From NCBI GenBank assembly GCA_024653875.1, contig JANLHE010000497.1:1-5957 (forward strand): 5,957 nucleotides of DNA, written 5' to 3'. How positions within the stretch are numbered: the stretch's first letter is position 1; every line of letters begins with the position of its first letter. A program made the translations under genes and the position numbers. The stretch is from Acidobacteriota bacterium. Lineage in GTDB: Bacteria > Acidobacteriota > Vicinamibacteria > Vicinamibacterales > SCN-69-37. The notes beneath the pieces were generated by a model that ran no database searches, had not been told where the DNA came from, and saw only the letters and a program-made list of their open reading frames with translations. Positions 1 through 5,957 of the stretch are shown piece by piece.

Positions 1-159
1 ACGGGGCGGACGAACATCCGTTACGCCAACGATCGCGCAGAGCCGGTGACGCAGATCGCCACCTTCCAATCCCCGACCGGGGCGCTGGGGCCGCGCATCA
101 TCCGCTTCCAGGTGACCTACTGGTTCGGCGGGGGGGCCAGCCCGGCAGGCAGCAGGTAA
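1..159 (+). CDS. C-terminal end of a probable TonB-dependent / Oar-like outer-membrane receptor (partial)
   Basis: Frame 1 is open from the first base to a TAA at 157-159, giving 52 residues; the start lies outside the window. The tail contains PRIIRFQVTYWF, an alternating hydrophobic/polar strand ending in aromatic residues. This is how the last beta strand of TonB-dependent receptors and the large Oar-like carboxypeptidase-regulatory-domain receptors of Acidobacteriota usually ends, often after a 'P-T-x-I-x-x-P-R-I-I-Q-F' stretch. Such proteins take up or bind large substrates at the outer membrane. One oddity is that about ten residues (GGGASPAGSR) follow the aromatic end, whereas most barrels finish at the Phe. 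The gene converges on the minus-strand operon and shares the intergenic palindrome with it. The family call rests on a short tail only; another outer-membrane barrel is possible. Confidence 0.6.
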   Translation, partial: TGRTNIRYANDRAEPVTQIATFQSPTGALGPRIIRFQVTYWFGGGASPAGSR

Positions 160-169
160 GCGAAAAGAG

Positions 170-201
170 TGGGATTGGCCGGATCGATCCGGCCAATCCC
201 A
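170..201. terminator. Perfect 32-base palindrome, probable bidirectional terminator
   Basis: The left arm TGGGATTGGCCGGATC is followed directly by its exact reverse complement, with the centre between 185 and 186. As RNA it would fold into a roughly 14-bp GC-rich stem with a 4-base loop. It sits between two convergent genes, 10 bases after the plus-strand stop and 21 bases after the minus-strand stop. Read on the minus strand, the hairpin is followed by CTCTTTTCG, a short T-rich tract, so it fits an intrinsic terminator for the five-gene operon. On the plus strand no T tract follows, so termination there would rely on the hairpin alone or on Rho. Confidence 0.75.
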
Positions 202-222
202 TCCTCGAACATGGCCGCTGGA

Positions 223-2289
223 TTACTTCAGGTATCGCGCCAGCCAGTCGAACACTTCTTCATGCCACCGCTTGCTGTTGAGCGGCTTGAGCACCCAGTG
301 TCCCTCATCGGGGAACACGAGCGCCCGGCTCGGGACGCCGGTGCGCCGAAGTGCCGTGAACAGTTGCAGCCCCTGATCGACCGGCACGCGGTAGTCCAGC
401 TCGTTCGTGATGACCAGGGTCGGGGTCTTGATCTGTTCCACCCAGAGATGGGGCGACCACTTCGCGACGTTCTCACGTGCGGCCGCGCTCCACGGCGGGC
501 CGCCGGCTTCCCATTCCGTGAACCACAGCTCCTCGGTCGACAGCCCCATCGAGTCGAGGTTGAAGACGCCGTCGTGGCTGACCGCCGCCTTGAACCGGTT
601 GCTGTGCGCGATGATCCAGTTCACCGCGTAGCCGCCGTAACTGGCGCCCGCGATGCCCTGGCGCGTCGGGTCGACGTACGGCAGCGTGACGCCCGCGTCG
701 AACACGGCGTTCAAATCGACCATCGCCTTGCCGCCCCAGTCCTGCGTGATTTCATCGACAAACGTTTGCCCGAACCCGGTCGAGCCGCGCGGATTGGGCG
801 CGACGACCACCCAGCCCTGGGCCGCCCAGAGCGTGGGATTCCAGCGTGACGACCAGCCGTCGCCCCAGTGGCCCTGGGGGCCGCCGTGAATCATGAAGAC
901 GATGGGGTACTTCTTCGACGCATCGAAGTTCGGCGGCTTCACGATCCAGTACTGCACCGGCGTGCCGCCGGCTCCAGGAACGGTCGCGCTTTCGGGCGCG
1001 CTCATCGAGGTGGTCCTGAGCCAGTCGCCATTTGACTGCGTCACTGGCTGGGGCGTTCCGCCCGCAATCGGCGTCCGGTAGATCTCGGCCGGCATCGTCA
1101 TCGAAGACTTTGAGAACACGAGTGTCGACGCGCTGGCGCTGACACCGCCGATGGCGCCGCCTTTGGCGACCAGTTGCGGCGTGCCTCCGGCAAGAGGCAC
1201 CCGATACAGGTTGTCCAGGCCGTCGCTCGACGCCGTGAAGAAGACGACCTGGCCGTCCGGTGAGAGCGTGAATTCGCCGACACTCAGATCGGGCGTCTCA
1301 AAGAGAGTGCGCTTCGCCCGGCTCGCGAGATCGTAGACGTCCAGATACCACCGATCCGCTTCGAAACCGGGCCGGCGCTGGGATCGGACGATGAGCGAGC
1401 GGCCGTCGGGCGTGAAGGTGGGCTCGACGTCGGCGGCGGGGTTCGGGGTGAGCCTGGTCGCGGCGCCTCCCGTCACGGGAACCTGCCACACGTCATTGTT
1501 GGTGGTCCACGACTCTCGATCGTTGCCCTCGCGATTGGATACGAATACCACCGACCGGCTGTCGGGACTGAACGCGATCGCCGCGTCCTCCTGTTGTCCC
1601 GGAGGCGCGTCGAAATCACCAGGCGTGAGATCGCGCGCCACGCCGGCGGCGGATCCGGCCGTCGGCGCGACGAAGACGTGATGGCGGATGCCCTCACGCC
1701 ATTCGTCCCAGTGCCTGAACAGCAGCCGCGTCAGGACGTGCACCTTCACGGGATCTTTGTCAGCGGCTTCCCGCCGTGCCTGGTTGCAGGCGTCGTCCCG
1801 GCACTCGGGATACACATCCGCGACGAACGCGACCATCGCGCCGTCCGGCGAAAACACGAGGGGCGGTTGCGCCCCGCCGGACACGGTGGTGATCCGCCGG
1901 ATGTTTGTCGCGCCCGCGGCGGCGACGTCCGCGAGATAGACCTGCGGATCCCCATCACGCGTGGAGATGAACGCCATCGTCTTGCCGTCGGGCGACCACC
2001 GTGGCGAGTGCTCGGTTTTCTCGCCGGCAAGAAGCGCCTTGCCCCCGGTCGCGCCGTCGCCAGTGGCCGGCGTGACCCAGATGTCCGCGTTCCGCCTGCC
2101 GGCGGCAAGGTCGGTTGTCGTCCGCACGAAGGCGACGGTCCGGCCATCGGGCGACAACTGCGGATCGCTGACGCGAATGGCCAGCAGCAGGTCCTGGATG
2201 GTCATCGGCCGGCCCGGTTGCGCGGCGAGGGCGGCGGCCATGCCGCCAGACAACAGGCCCACGGCCGCGACACGACTCATTGCACGCAT
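223..2289 (-). CDS. Secreted S9 family (prolyl oligopeptidase-type, DPP5-like) serine peptidase
   Basis: This 688-residue exported serine peptidase probably removes dipeptides or cleaves short peptides in the periplasm. Residues 1-23 form a signal peptide (hydrophobic run, then ALAAQ). Residues about 35-420 form a beta-propeller, seen as repeated SPDG/TPDG blades at 46, 99, 147, 241, 293 and 343. The alpha/beta-hydrolase domain follows: HGGP (468-471) for the oxyanion region, GASYGG with nucleophile Ser550, Asp632 in LDYRVP, and His664 in DEGHW. The complete triad predicts an active enzyme. The only two cysteines, 163 and 168, lie in one propeller loop and could form a disulfide. The length and the segment SYGGYAVNWIIAHSNRFKA resemble DPP5-like S9 members; acylaminoacyl-peptidase-like activity is the alternative. 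GGAGG lies 4 bases before the chosen ATG; a second ATG at 2280 (MSRV) would also keep the signal peptide. It is the last gene of the operon, 28 bases after the GH109 gene. Confidence 0.93.
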   Translation of the reverse strand: MRAMSRVAAVGLLSGGMAAALAAQPGRPMTIQDLLLAIRVSDPQLSPDGRTVAFVRTTTDLAAGRRNADIWVTPATGDGATGGKALLAGEKTEHSPRWSPDGKTMAFISTRDGDPQVYLADVAAAGATNIRRITTVSGGAQPPLVFSPDGAMVAFVADVYPECRDDACNQARREAADKDPVKVHVLTRLLFRHWDEWREGIRHHVFVAPTAGSAAGVARDLTPGDFDAPPGQQEDAAIAFSPDSRSVVFVSNREGNDRESWTTNNDVWQVPVTGGAATRLTPNPAADVEPTFTPDGRSLIVRSQRRPGFEADRWYLDVYDLASRAKRTLFETPDLSVGEFTLSPDGQVVFFTASSDGLDNLYRVPLAGGTPQLVAKGGAIGGVSASASTLVFSKSSMTMPAEIYRTPIAGGTPQPVTQSNGDWLRTTSMSAPESATVPGAGGTPVQYWIVKPPNFDASKKYPIVFMIHGGPQGHWGDGWSSRWNPTLWAAQGWVVVAPNPRGSTGFGQTFVDEITQDWGGKAMVDLNAVFDAGVTLPYVDPTRQGIAGASYGGYAVNWIIAHSNRFKAAVSHDGVFNLDSMGLSTEELWFTEWEAGGPPWSAAARENVAKWSPHLWVEQIKTPTLVITNELDYRVPVDQGLQLFTALRRTGVPSRALVFPDEGHWVLKPLNSKRWHEEVFDWLARYLK

Positions 2290-2293
2290 AAAA

Positions 2294-2298
2294 CCTCC
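2294..2298 (-). promoter_or_regulatory. Shine-Dalgarno site of the S9 peptidase gene
   Basis: GGAGG on the minus strand is followed by TTTT and then the ATG at 2289. It is the clearest ribosome binding site in the window. The spacing is 4 bases to the first ATG and 13 to the in-frame ATG at 2280, which favours the first, though 4 is slightly short. The whole 28-base gap to the upstream gene is taken up by this leader, leaving no room for an obvious separate promoter. Confidence 0.7.
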
Positions 2299-2317
2299 GG
2301 GCGGGACGCTGATGGGG

Positions 2318-3703
2318 TTACTGGATGACGCTGAGCGCCCTCGTCGTCTTCCAGTTGCCGCGGGTGAAGTCCGGGAACGCCAGCGCGGCGCCGCCCTCCC
2401 GGTTCGACTGTTCGCTCAACGGCGCGACCGCCGACCACGAACAGCCCTCGTAGACGTTCTGATCGAGCGGCGTCCCTCCGCGCAGGCACTCGATGATGCG
2501 GAACAGCATGAGGAAGTCCATGCCGTCATGGCCGCCCATCGTCTTTGCCAGTTCGCCCACGCGCTTCCACAGCGGGTGCTCGTACTGCGCGGTGATCTTC
2601 GCGAACTCCTCGCCCTGCGCCCACTGGTGCGCGCGATTGACGCCTTCGATGGACAGTCGATTCGGAAAACCGGCGATCGTGCCCTTGGTGCCCTGGATCA
2701 GGTTGTGGCGCGTATAGGGCCGGGGCGACGTTTCATCCCACTGGACCATGATCGTCTTGCCTTGCACGGTCTTGATGATCGACGTGTTCATGTCGCCGCC
2801 CGTGAAGTTGAGCGCGTTCCACTTGTGATCGGCCGGGAAGTTGGCCTTGGCGTAGAGGTTGCGGCCCCGGCCAGGCGAGGAGAACGAGGAAATCCGTCCG
2901 AAGGTGTCGTCGGTGCGGACCAGGCTCATGTACTGTGCCACCGGACCGAGGCCATGGCACGGGTACAGGTTGCCGTTCCGCCGCGCGTAATGGTACGTGC
3001 GCCAGGAACCGGTGCCGCGCTCCACTTCCTTCATCTGTTCGCGCAGGTCGTGGATGTACGCCGCCTCGGCGTGCAGGGGCTCGCCAATCACGCCTTGCCG
3101 CACCATGTTCAGGTAGAGCAGCTCTTCGCGCCCGTAGCAGACGTTCTCCATCAGCATGCAATGGCGCCCCGTCCGTTCGGACGTGTCCACCAGCTGCCAC
3201 ATTTCGTCGAGCGTGAGCGCGATCGGAATCTCGACGAACGCGTGCGCGCCAGCCTCCATGGCCGCCACCGCCATCGGCGCATGCAGTTCCCAGGGCGTGG
3301 CGATGAACACCGCGTCCGGCTTGGTCTCCACGAGCATCTTCCGCCAGCCGTTGGGGTCGCCGAAGTAGACCTTGGGGGTGTGTCCACGCTGCGTGACGCG
3401 TGCCTCCGAGCGTTTGGCCCAGTCCTCGTACAAATCGCTGAGGCCGACAATCTCGGTCCCCGTGATGTCGGCGAGCTGCGGGGCGTGCCCGGACCCGCGC
3501 GCGCCGAGGCCGATGATCGCCACGCGCACCTTGTCGAGCCTGGGCGCGGCGAAGTCACCCATGTATTTGGCGCCGGCGCGCCGGCTGGGGACCGACGACT
3601 GCGCGCTCGCCAGCGCGGGCCACGCCGTCACGGCCGCGGCCAGGCCACCCAGAGTCTTGAGGAATCCGCGACGAGGAGGCTGCGAAGGCGTGTGTGCGCT
3701 CAT
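2318..3703 (-). CDS. Tat-exported GH109-like NAD-dependent glycosidase (Gfo/Idh/MocA fold)
   Basis: This 461-residue protein is likely an alpha-N-acetylgalactosaminidase of family GH109, which uses tightly bound NAD for a redox-neutral oxidation-elimination-addition cycle. A Tat signal opens it: twin Arg at 11-12 in RRGFLK, a hydrophobic core, and ALASAQ near 30-35. Tat export suits a protein that must fold around NAD in the cytoplasm. The Rossmann motif GLGARG is at 65-70. Segments matching the Elizabethkingia GH109 enzyme as I remember it include ATPWELH (135-141), ENVCY (186-190), LYPCHGLGP (246-254), RPY (328-330), GHDGMD (391-396) and APLSEQS (427-433). Residues equivalent to its active-site set (Glu149, Tyr179, Tyr225, His228, Tyr307, from memory) are Glu158, Tyr190, Tyr247, His250 and Tyr330, all present. 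The ATG overlaps the PPK2 stop (ATGA), implying translational coupling; the only AGGAG lies 15 bases upstream. An ordinary Gfo/Idh/MocA oxidoreductase is the alternative, and substrate specificity is not provable here. Confidence 0.88.
   Translation of the reverse strand: MSAHTPSQPPRRGFLKTLGGLAAAVTAWPALASAQSSVPSRRAGAKYMGDFAAPRLDKVRVAIIGLGARGSGHAPQLADITGTEIVGLSDLYEDWAKRSEARVTQRGHTPKVYFGDPNGWRKMLVETKPDAVFIATPWELHAPMAVAAMEAGAHAFVEIPIALTLDEMWQLVDTSERTGRHCMLMENVCYGREELLYLNMVRQGVIGEPLHAEAAYIHDLREQMKEVERGTGSWRTYHYARRNGNLYPCHGLGPVAQYMSLVRTDDTFGRISSFSSPGRGRNLYAKANFPADHKWNALNFTGGDMNTSIIKTVQGKTIMVQWDETSPRPYTRHNLIQGTKGTIAGFPNRLSIEGVNRAHQWAQGEEFAKITAQYEHPLWKRVGELAKTMGGHDGMDFLMLFRIIECLRGGTPLDQNVYEGCSWSAVAPLSEQSNREGGAALAFPDFTRGNWKTTRALSVIQ
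3700..3703 (-). promoter_or_regulatory. ATGA stop/start overlap coupling ppk2 to the GH109-like gene
   Basis: On the minus strand the ATG of the GH109-like gene (3703-3701) shares two bases with the TGA of ppk2 (3702-3700). No well-spaced Shine-Dalgarno site precedes this ATG, since the nearest AGGAG ends 15 bases away. Ribosomes finishing ppk2 therefore probably re-initiate here, tying the level of the exported protein to that of the kinase. Confidence 0.8.
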
Positions 3704-4503
3704 TGTTGCGAATGATCGCTCCTGCGCCGGCGGTACGCAAGGGGCTTCACGGGCCCCGTGAACTTCTCGCGGGCCGGCTTGCCCTTGAGCGGTGGCAGAT
3801 CGATCGGCTCCGACAGGGTCTTCGTGTCCGGCACCTGATCGAGCAGATGCCGGATGAGGGTGACCCGGCCGCGCCGCTGATCGGCAAAGTCGACGACGAA
3901 CCAGGGCGCGGTCTTGCTGTGCGTGGCCTTGAACATCACATCACGTGCCGTGCCGTACTCCGCATACAACTGGCGCGCCTTCAGATCGATCGGCGAGAGC
4001 TTCCACCGCTTCAACGGGTCGGCCGCGCGCTCGGCAAACCGTTCCTCCTGCTGCGCCTGATCGACCGACAGCCAGTACTTCAACAGGATCACGCCATCGT
4101 CCACCAGCATCTGCTCGAAGACCGGAGCCTGCTCGAGGAAGCGCTTGTGCTCCTTCGGCGTACAGAATCCCATGACGGTCTCGACGCCGGCGCGGTTGTA
4201 CCAGCTGCGATCGAAGAGCACGAGCTCTCCGGCGGCGGGGAGGTGCGCGATGTAGCGCTGGAAATACCATTGCGCGCGCTCGCGATCTGACGGGGTGCCA
4301 AGCGCCACGACGTGAGCCTGGCGGGGATTCAGCCGTTCGGTGATCGCCGAGATGACACCGCCCTTGCCCGCCGCGTCGCGGCCTTCGAGCAGCACCACCA
4401 TGCGGCGTCCCGTGAGCCGGAGCCACCGGGCCAGGTTGTTCAGCTCCAGCTGAAGGGGTTCCATCCGCGCGTCGTAATCTTTCCGTTTGAGTTTCTTTAC
4501 CAT
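3700..4503 (-). CDS. ppk2: Polyphosphate kinase 2 (PPK2, class I type)
   Basis: This 267-residue cytoplasmic enzyme transfers phosphate between polyphosphate and nucleoside diphosphates (ADP/ATP or GDP/GTP), in either direction. The P-loop kinase core is plain: Walker A GRDAAGKGG (41-49, Lys47), the conserved RERAQWYFQRY (74-84), Walker B LVLFDRSWYNRAGVE (94-108, Asp98, Arg99), and the lid region RWKLSPIDLKAR (166-177). A single PPK2 domain that starts immediately at KLKRKDY is typical of class I, P. aeruginosa-like proteins. The reading frame extends upstream to an ATG at 4650, but that would run 136 bases into the DUF1207 gene and add an unconserved Arg/Pro-rich stretch, so the ATG at 4503 is chosen. 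It lies 11 bases after the DUF1207 stop; its ribosome binding site is weak (GAGCG). The tail after residue 225 is proline-rich and basic, ending YRRRRSDHSQQ. Its TGA overlaps the next ATG. AMP-phosphorylating class II/III activity is less likely. Confidence 0.93.
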   Translation of the reverse strand: MVKKLKRKDYDARMEPLQLELNNLARWLRLTGRRMVVLLEGRDAAGKGGVISAITERLNPRQAHVVALGTPSDRERAQWYFQRYIAHLPAAGELVLFDRSWYNRAGVETVMGFCTPKEHKRFLEQAPVFEQMLVDDGVILLKYWLSVDQAQQEERFAERAADPLKRWKLSPIDLKARQLYAEYGTARDVMFKATHSKTAPWFVVDFADQRRGRVTLIRHLLDQVPDTKTLSEPIDLPPLKGKPAREKFTGPVKPLAYRRRRSDHSQQ

Positions 4504-4514
4504 ATGTACTGCGC

Positions 4515-5387
4515 TCAGTAATCGAACCACACACCGACGCCGATCAGCCGCTCCGAACGGCTGAAGCTCGAATATTGCATGGATCGGCCCGTGAATCCGT
4601 GGACGCCGGCGCGGACCTGGTGTCCCGTCTCCCGCGAGTGCCAGCCCCACGCGAGGATGGCGTTGACGCTGCTCCGGAACTTCAGTTCCTCACGCAGGTG
4701 AATGTTCACGGCCGCGACGGGTGTCCCGCGGCGTCCCGGATACCGCGTTCCGGTGTACTGCGCGCCCATTTGGATCTCGATCGGCTCCGCGCCGCCGTGG
4801 CGCACGAACGCGTAGCCGGCCTCGGCGTACGTCTGCAGAGTGGGGGTGAGGTCGTACATCACGCCGCCGACGATGGAATCGCGGACGTAGTCGATGCGGA
4901 CGACGTCCGGATATTTGAGCAGGAACTCGTCGCCCAGGTGCGCGCTCAGGTGGTAGTAGCCGGCCTTGACAGCGAGCGCCCCGCGACGCCGCGTCAGCCA
5001 GAGCCCTCCGCGAAAGTCCACCGACTCCAGCGCGTTGCCATCCTCCGGCGTGAGGCGCAGTTGGGCGGCGCCTTCAAGGTCGACCTGCCAGCCCTCCGCG
5101 TCCACCACCGCCGACGTGCCACGACGAAGCAGCCCCACGCGAAGCCCGACGCCGGTTTCCCAGACTCGGCCCCGCGGCCCCTCTTCCAGGACGCTCCACG
5201 ACAGGCGCGGTTCCTTGTCGCCGGCGAGGTAGGAATCGTAGAGGAGCCCGAGCGGCAGGACGTGCCACTGGTCGGCGCCCGCTGGTGCCTGCGCCGGTCG
5301 CGTGGGCGAGGTCTGCGCGCCGGCCGTTGCCGGCATCAGGAGCACTGCCGCCACCAGCGCGGCGCCGCGTCGCCCAAGCATTCTCAT
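4515..5387 (-). CDS. DUF1207 family outer-membrane protein
   Basis: This 290-residue exported protein of unknown function resembles the DUF1207 family. Residues 1-24 are a signal peptide (MRMLGRRGAA, a hydrophobic core, then ATAGA before Gln25). The mature part has the family's signature segments as I remember them: LPLGLLYDSYLAGDKEPRLS (44-63), VGLLRRGT (84-91), EGWQVDLEGAA (98-108), KAGYYHLSAHLGDEFLLK (141-158), RIDYVRDSIVGG (164-175), AEAGYAF (188-194), GGAEPIEIQ (198-206), NIHLREEL (228-235) and IGVGVWFDY (282-290). Alternating strands, no cysteine and an aromatic last residue suggest a small outer-membrane beta-barrel. The frame extends upstream to 5468, but the ATG at 5387 starts a clean signal peptide 7 bases after the MFS stop; the ATG at 5381 is an equally plausible start two codons later. 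Function is unknown; a channel or lipid-related role would be a guess. Confidence 0.85.
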   Translation of the reverse strand: MRMLGRRGAALVAAVLLMPATAGAQTSPTRPAQAPAGADQWHVLPLGLLYDSYLAGDKEPRLSWSVLEEGPRGRVWETGVGLRVGLLRRGTSAVVDAEGWQVDLEGAAQLRLTPEDGNALESVDFRGGLWLTRRRGALAVKAGYYHLSAHLGDEFLLKYPDVVRIDYVRDSIVGGVMYDLTPTLQTYAEAGYAFVRHGGAEPIEIQMGAQYTGTRYPGRRGTPVAAVNIHLREELKFRSSVNAILAWGWHSRETGHQVRAGVHGFTGRSMQYSSFSRSERLIGVGVWFDY

Positions 5388-5394
5388 CTCGAAC

Positions 5395-5957
5395 TCAGAG
5401 CCTCTTGAGACTGGATCCCTTGCCCGACAGGATGAAGGCCAGCGTGACCAGCGAGAGCAGTCCGCCATTCACCATCATGACCGTCGGCGCGGAGTAGATG
5501 TCCGCGAAGTAGCCGGACACCAGCGCGCCAATCGGGCCGCCGCCGCGCAGCGCCACCATATAAATGCTGACCACGCGGCCGCGCAGTTCTTCGGGCACGG
5601 CCAGTTGCACGATCGAAAAACTCATCGAGAAAAGGGCCATGAACGCGATCCCGCCGACGAAGATCAGCGCGTAGCTCAGCAGCGGCGTCGTGGACCAGCC
5701 GAACGCCATGATGATGAGGCCCATCACGACCTGCACCCCGAGCACCAGGCGGCCCATGTGACTGAACCTGTTGCCGAACGTGCCGATGAGGAGCGCGCCG
5801 GTGATCGCACCCAGTCCCTGGCACGCCATGAGGAACGACAGCCGGGTTTCAGGCGTGCCGCCGGCCGAGGCCAGTACCGTCCGCGCAAACGTGGGCAGGA
5901 ACGTGAGAATCGGCATCGCCAGAAACTGGCTGACCACCACGAGCACCATCAACGTGA
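5395..5957 (-). CDS. MFS transporter, C-terminal half (MFS_3-like, partial)
   Basis: The frame is open to the right edge without a stop, so the start and the N-terminal half are outside the window; the TTG at 5952 and ATG at 5949 lie inside a membrane segment and are not the true start. About 186 residues are visible. Counted from the TTG, hydrophobic segments lie at about 1-22, 37-59, 67-85, 90-118, 127-150 and 155-176, matching helices 7-12 of a 12-helix major facilitator. The loop VPEELRGRVVSIYMVALRGGGPIG (starting at 119) closely fits the MFS_3 / EntS-like exporter group (proton-driven efflux), where a VP-x-x-LRGRV-x-S-x-Y motif precedes helix 11. It would sit in the inner membrane. The substrate cannot be told from sequence. 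It is the first visible gene of the minus-strand operon; its TGA is 7 bases before the DUF1207 start. Confidence 0.88.
   Translation of the reverse strand, partial: TLMVLVVVSQFLAMPILTFLPTFARTVLASAGGTPETRLSFLMACQGLGAITGALLIGTFGNRFSHMGRLVLGVQVVMGLIIMAFGWSTTPLLSYALIFVGGIAFMALFSMSFSIVQLAVPEELRGRVVSIYMVALRGGGPIGALVSGYFADIYSAPTVMMVNGGLLSLVTLAFILSGKGSSLKRL

Noticed and set aside
169..849. A 226-codon plus-strand open frame starting at the palindrome
   Set aside because: It lies antisense to the catalytic domain of the S9 peptidase, whose triad is intact, and its translation has no recognisable features.
2290..2317. A possible internal promoter between the GH109-like and S9 genes
   Set aside because: The gap is only 28 bases and GC-rich, with no -10-like element; only a ribosome binding site is visible.
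1961..3715. A 584-codon plus-strand open frame antisense to the GH109-like gene and the 5' part of the S9 gene
   Set aside because: It is Arg/Ala/Pro-rich with no recognisable domain, spans two well-supported minus-strand genes and their gap, and such long antisense frames are expected in GC-rich coding DNA.
4504..4650. An N-terminal extension of PPK2 to the ATG at 4650
   Set aside because: It would overlap the DUF1207 coding region by 136 bases and adds unconserved sequence; the ATG at 4503 starts right at the family's N-terminus and gives normal operon spacing.
4575..5408. A 277-codon plus-strand open frame opposite the DUF1207 gene
   Set aside because: The minus strand carries a signal peptide and family motifs, while the plus-strand translation shows low-complexity Arg/Ala/Val composition and no motif.
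5388..5468. An N-terminal extension of the DUF1207 protein to 5468
   Set aside because: It overlaps the MFS coding region and would bury the clean signal peptide that begins at 5387.
1..5957. Defence, phage, CRISPR, transposon or RNA-gene signals
   Set aside because: I read both strands and found no repeat-spacer pattern, transposase, integrase, terminal inverted repeat, tRNA or rRNA signature; apart from the 63-base convergent gap the window is fully occupied by metabolic and envelope genes.

Overview
The window is GC-rich, gene-dense bacterial DNA, almost certainly from a Gram-negative, diderm chromosome. An outer-membrane receptor tail, a Tat-exported Gfo/Idh/MocA-type protein, a secreted S9 peptidase and a DUF1207 outer-membrane protein together suggest an environmental Acidobacteriota member (Vicinamibacteria-like). 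That placement is inference from gene content; no rRNA or other phylogenetic marker is present.

Layout: positions 1-159 (+) are the last 52 codons of a probable TonB-dependent, Oar-like receptor. A 63-base convergent intergenic region follows, holding a perfect 32-base palindrome at 170-201 that looks like the shared terminator. Everything from 223 to the right edge is one tightly packed minus-strand gene series. In transcription order it is an MFS transporter (5' end outside the window), a DUF1207 outer-membrane protein, a class I PPK2 polyphosphate kinase, a Tat-exported GH109-like NAD-dependent glycosidase, and a secreted S9 (DPP5-like) peptidase. The gaps are 7 bases, 11 bases, a 4-base ATGA overlap and 28 bases, so this is most likely one operon whose promoter lies beyond position 5957.

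The last two genes make sense together. A periplasmic GH109 enzyme would remove alpha-linked N-acetylgalactosamine, and a periplasmic S9 peptidase would shorten peptides, as expected for scavenging glycoproteins or glycopeptides. The plus-strand receptor could feed the same process but is transcribed separately. PPK2 is cytoplasmic (polyphosphate and nucleotide balance), and its link to the exported proteins is not evident from sequence. I see no CRISPR, phage, insertion sequence, tRNA or rRNA, and no clearly new defence or mobile system. The most informative points are the GH109 assignment, with the active-site residues I recall all matched, and the mixed PPK2/DUF1207/GH109/S9 operon.
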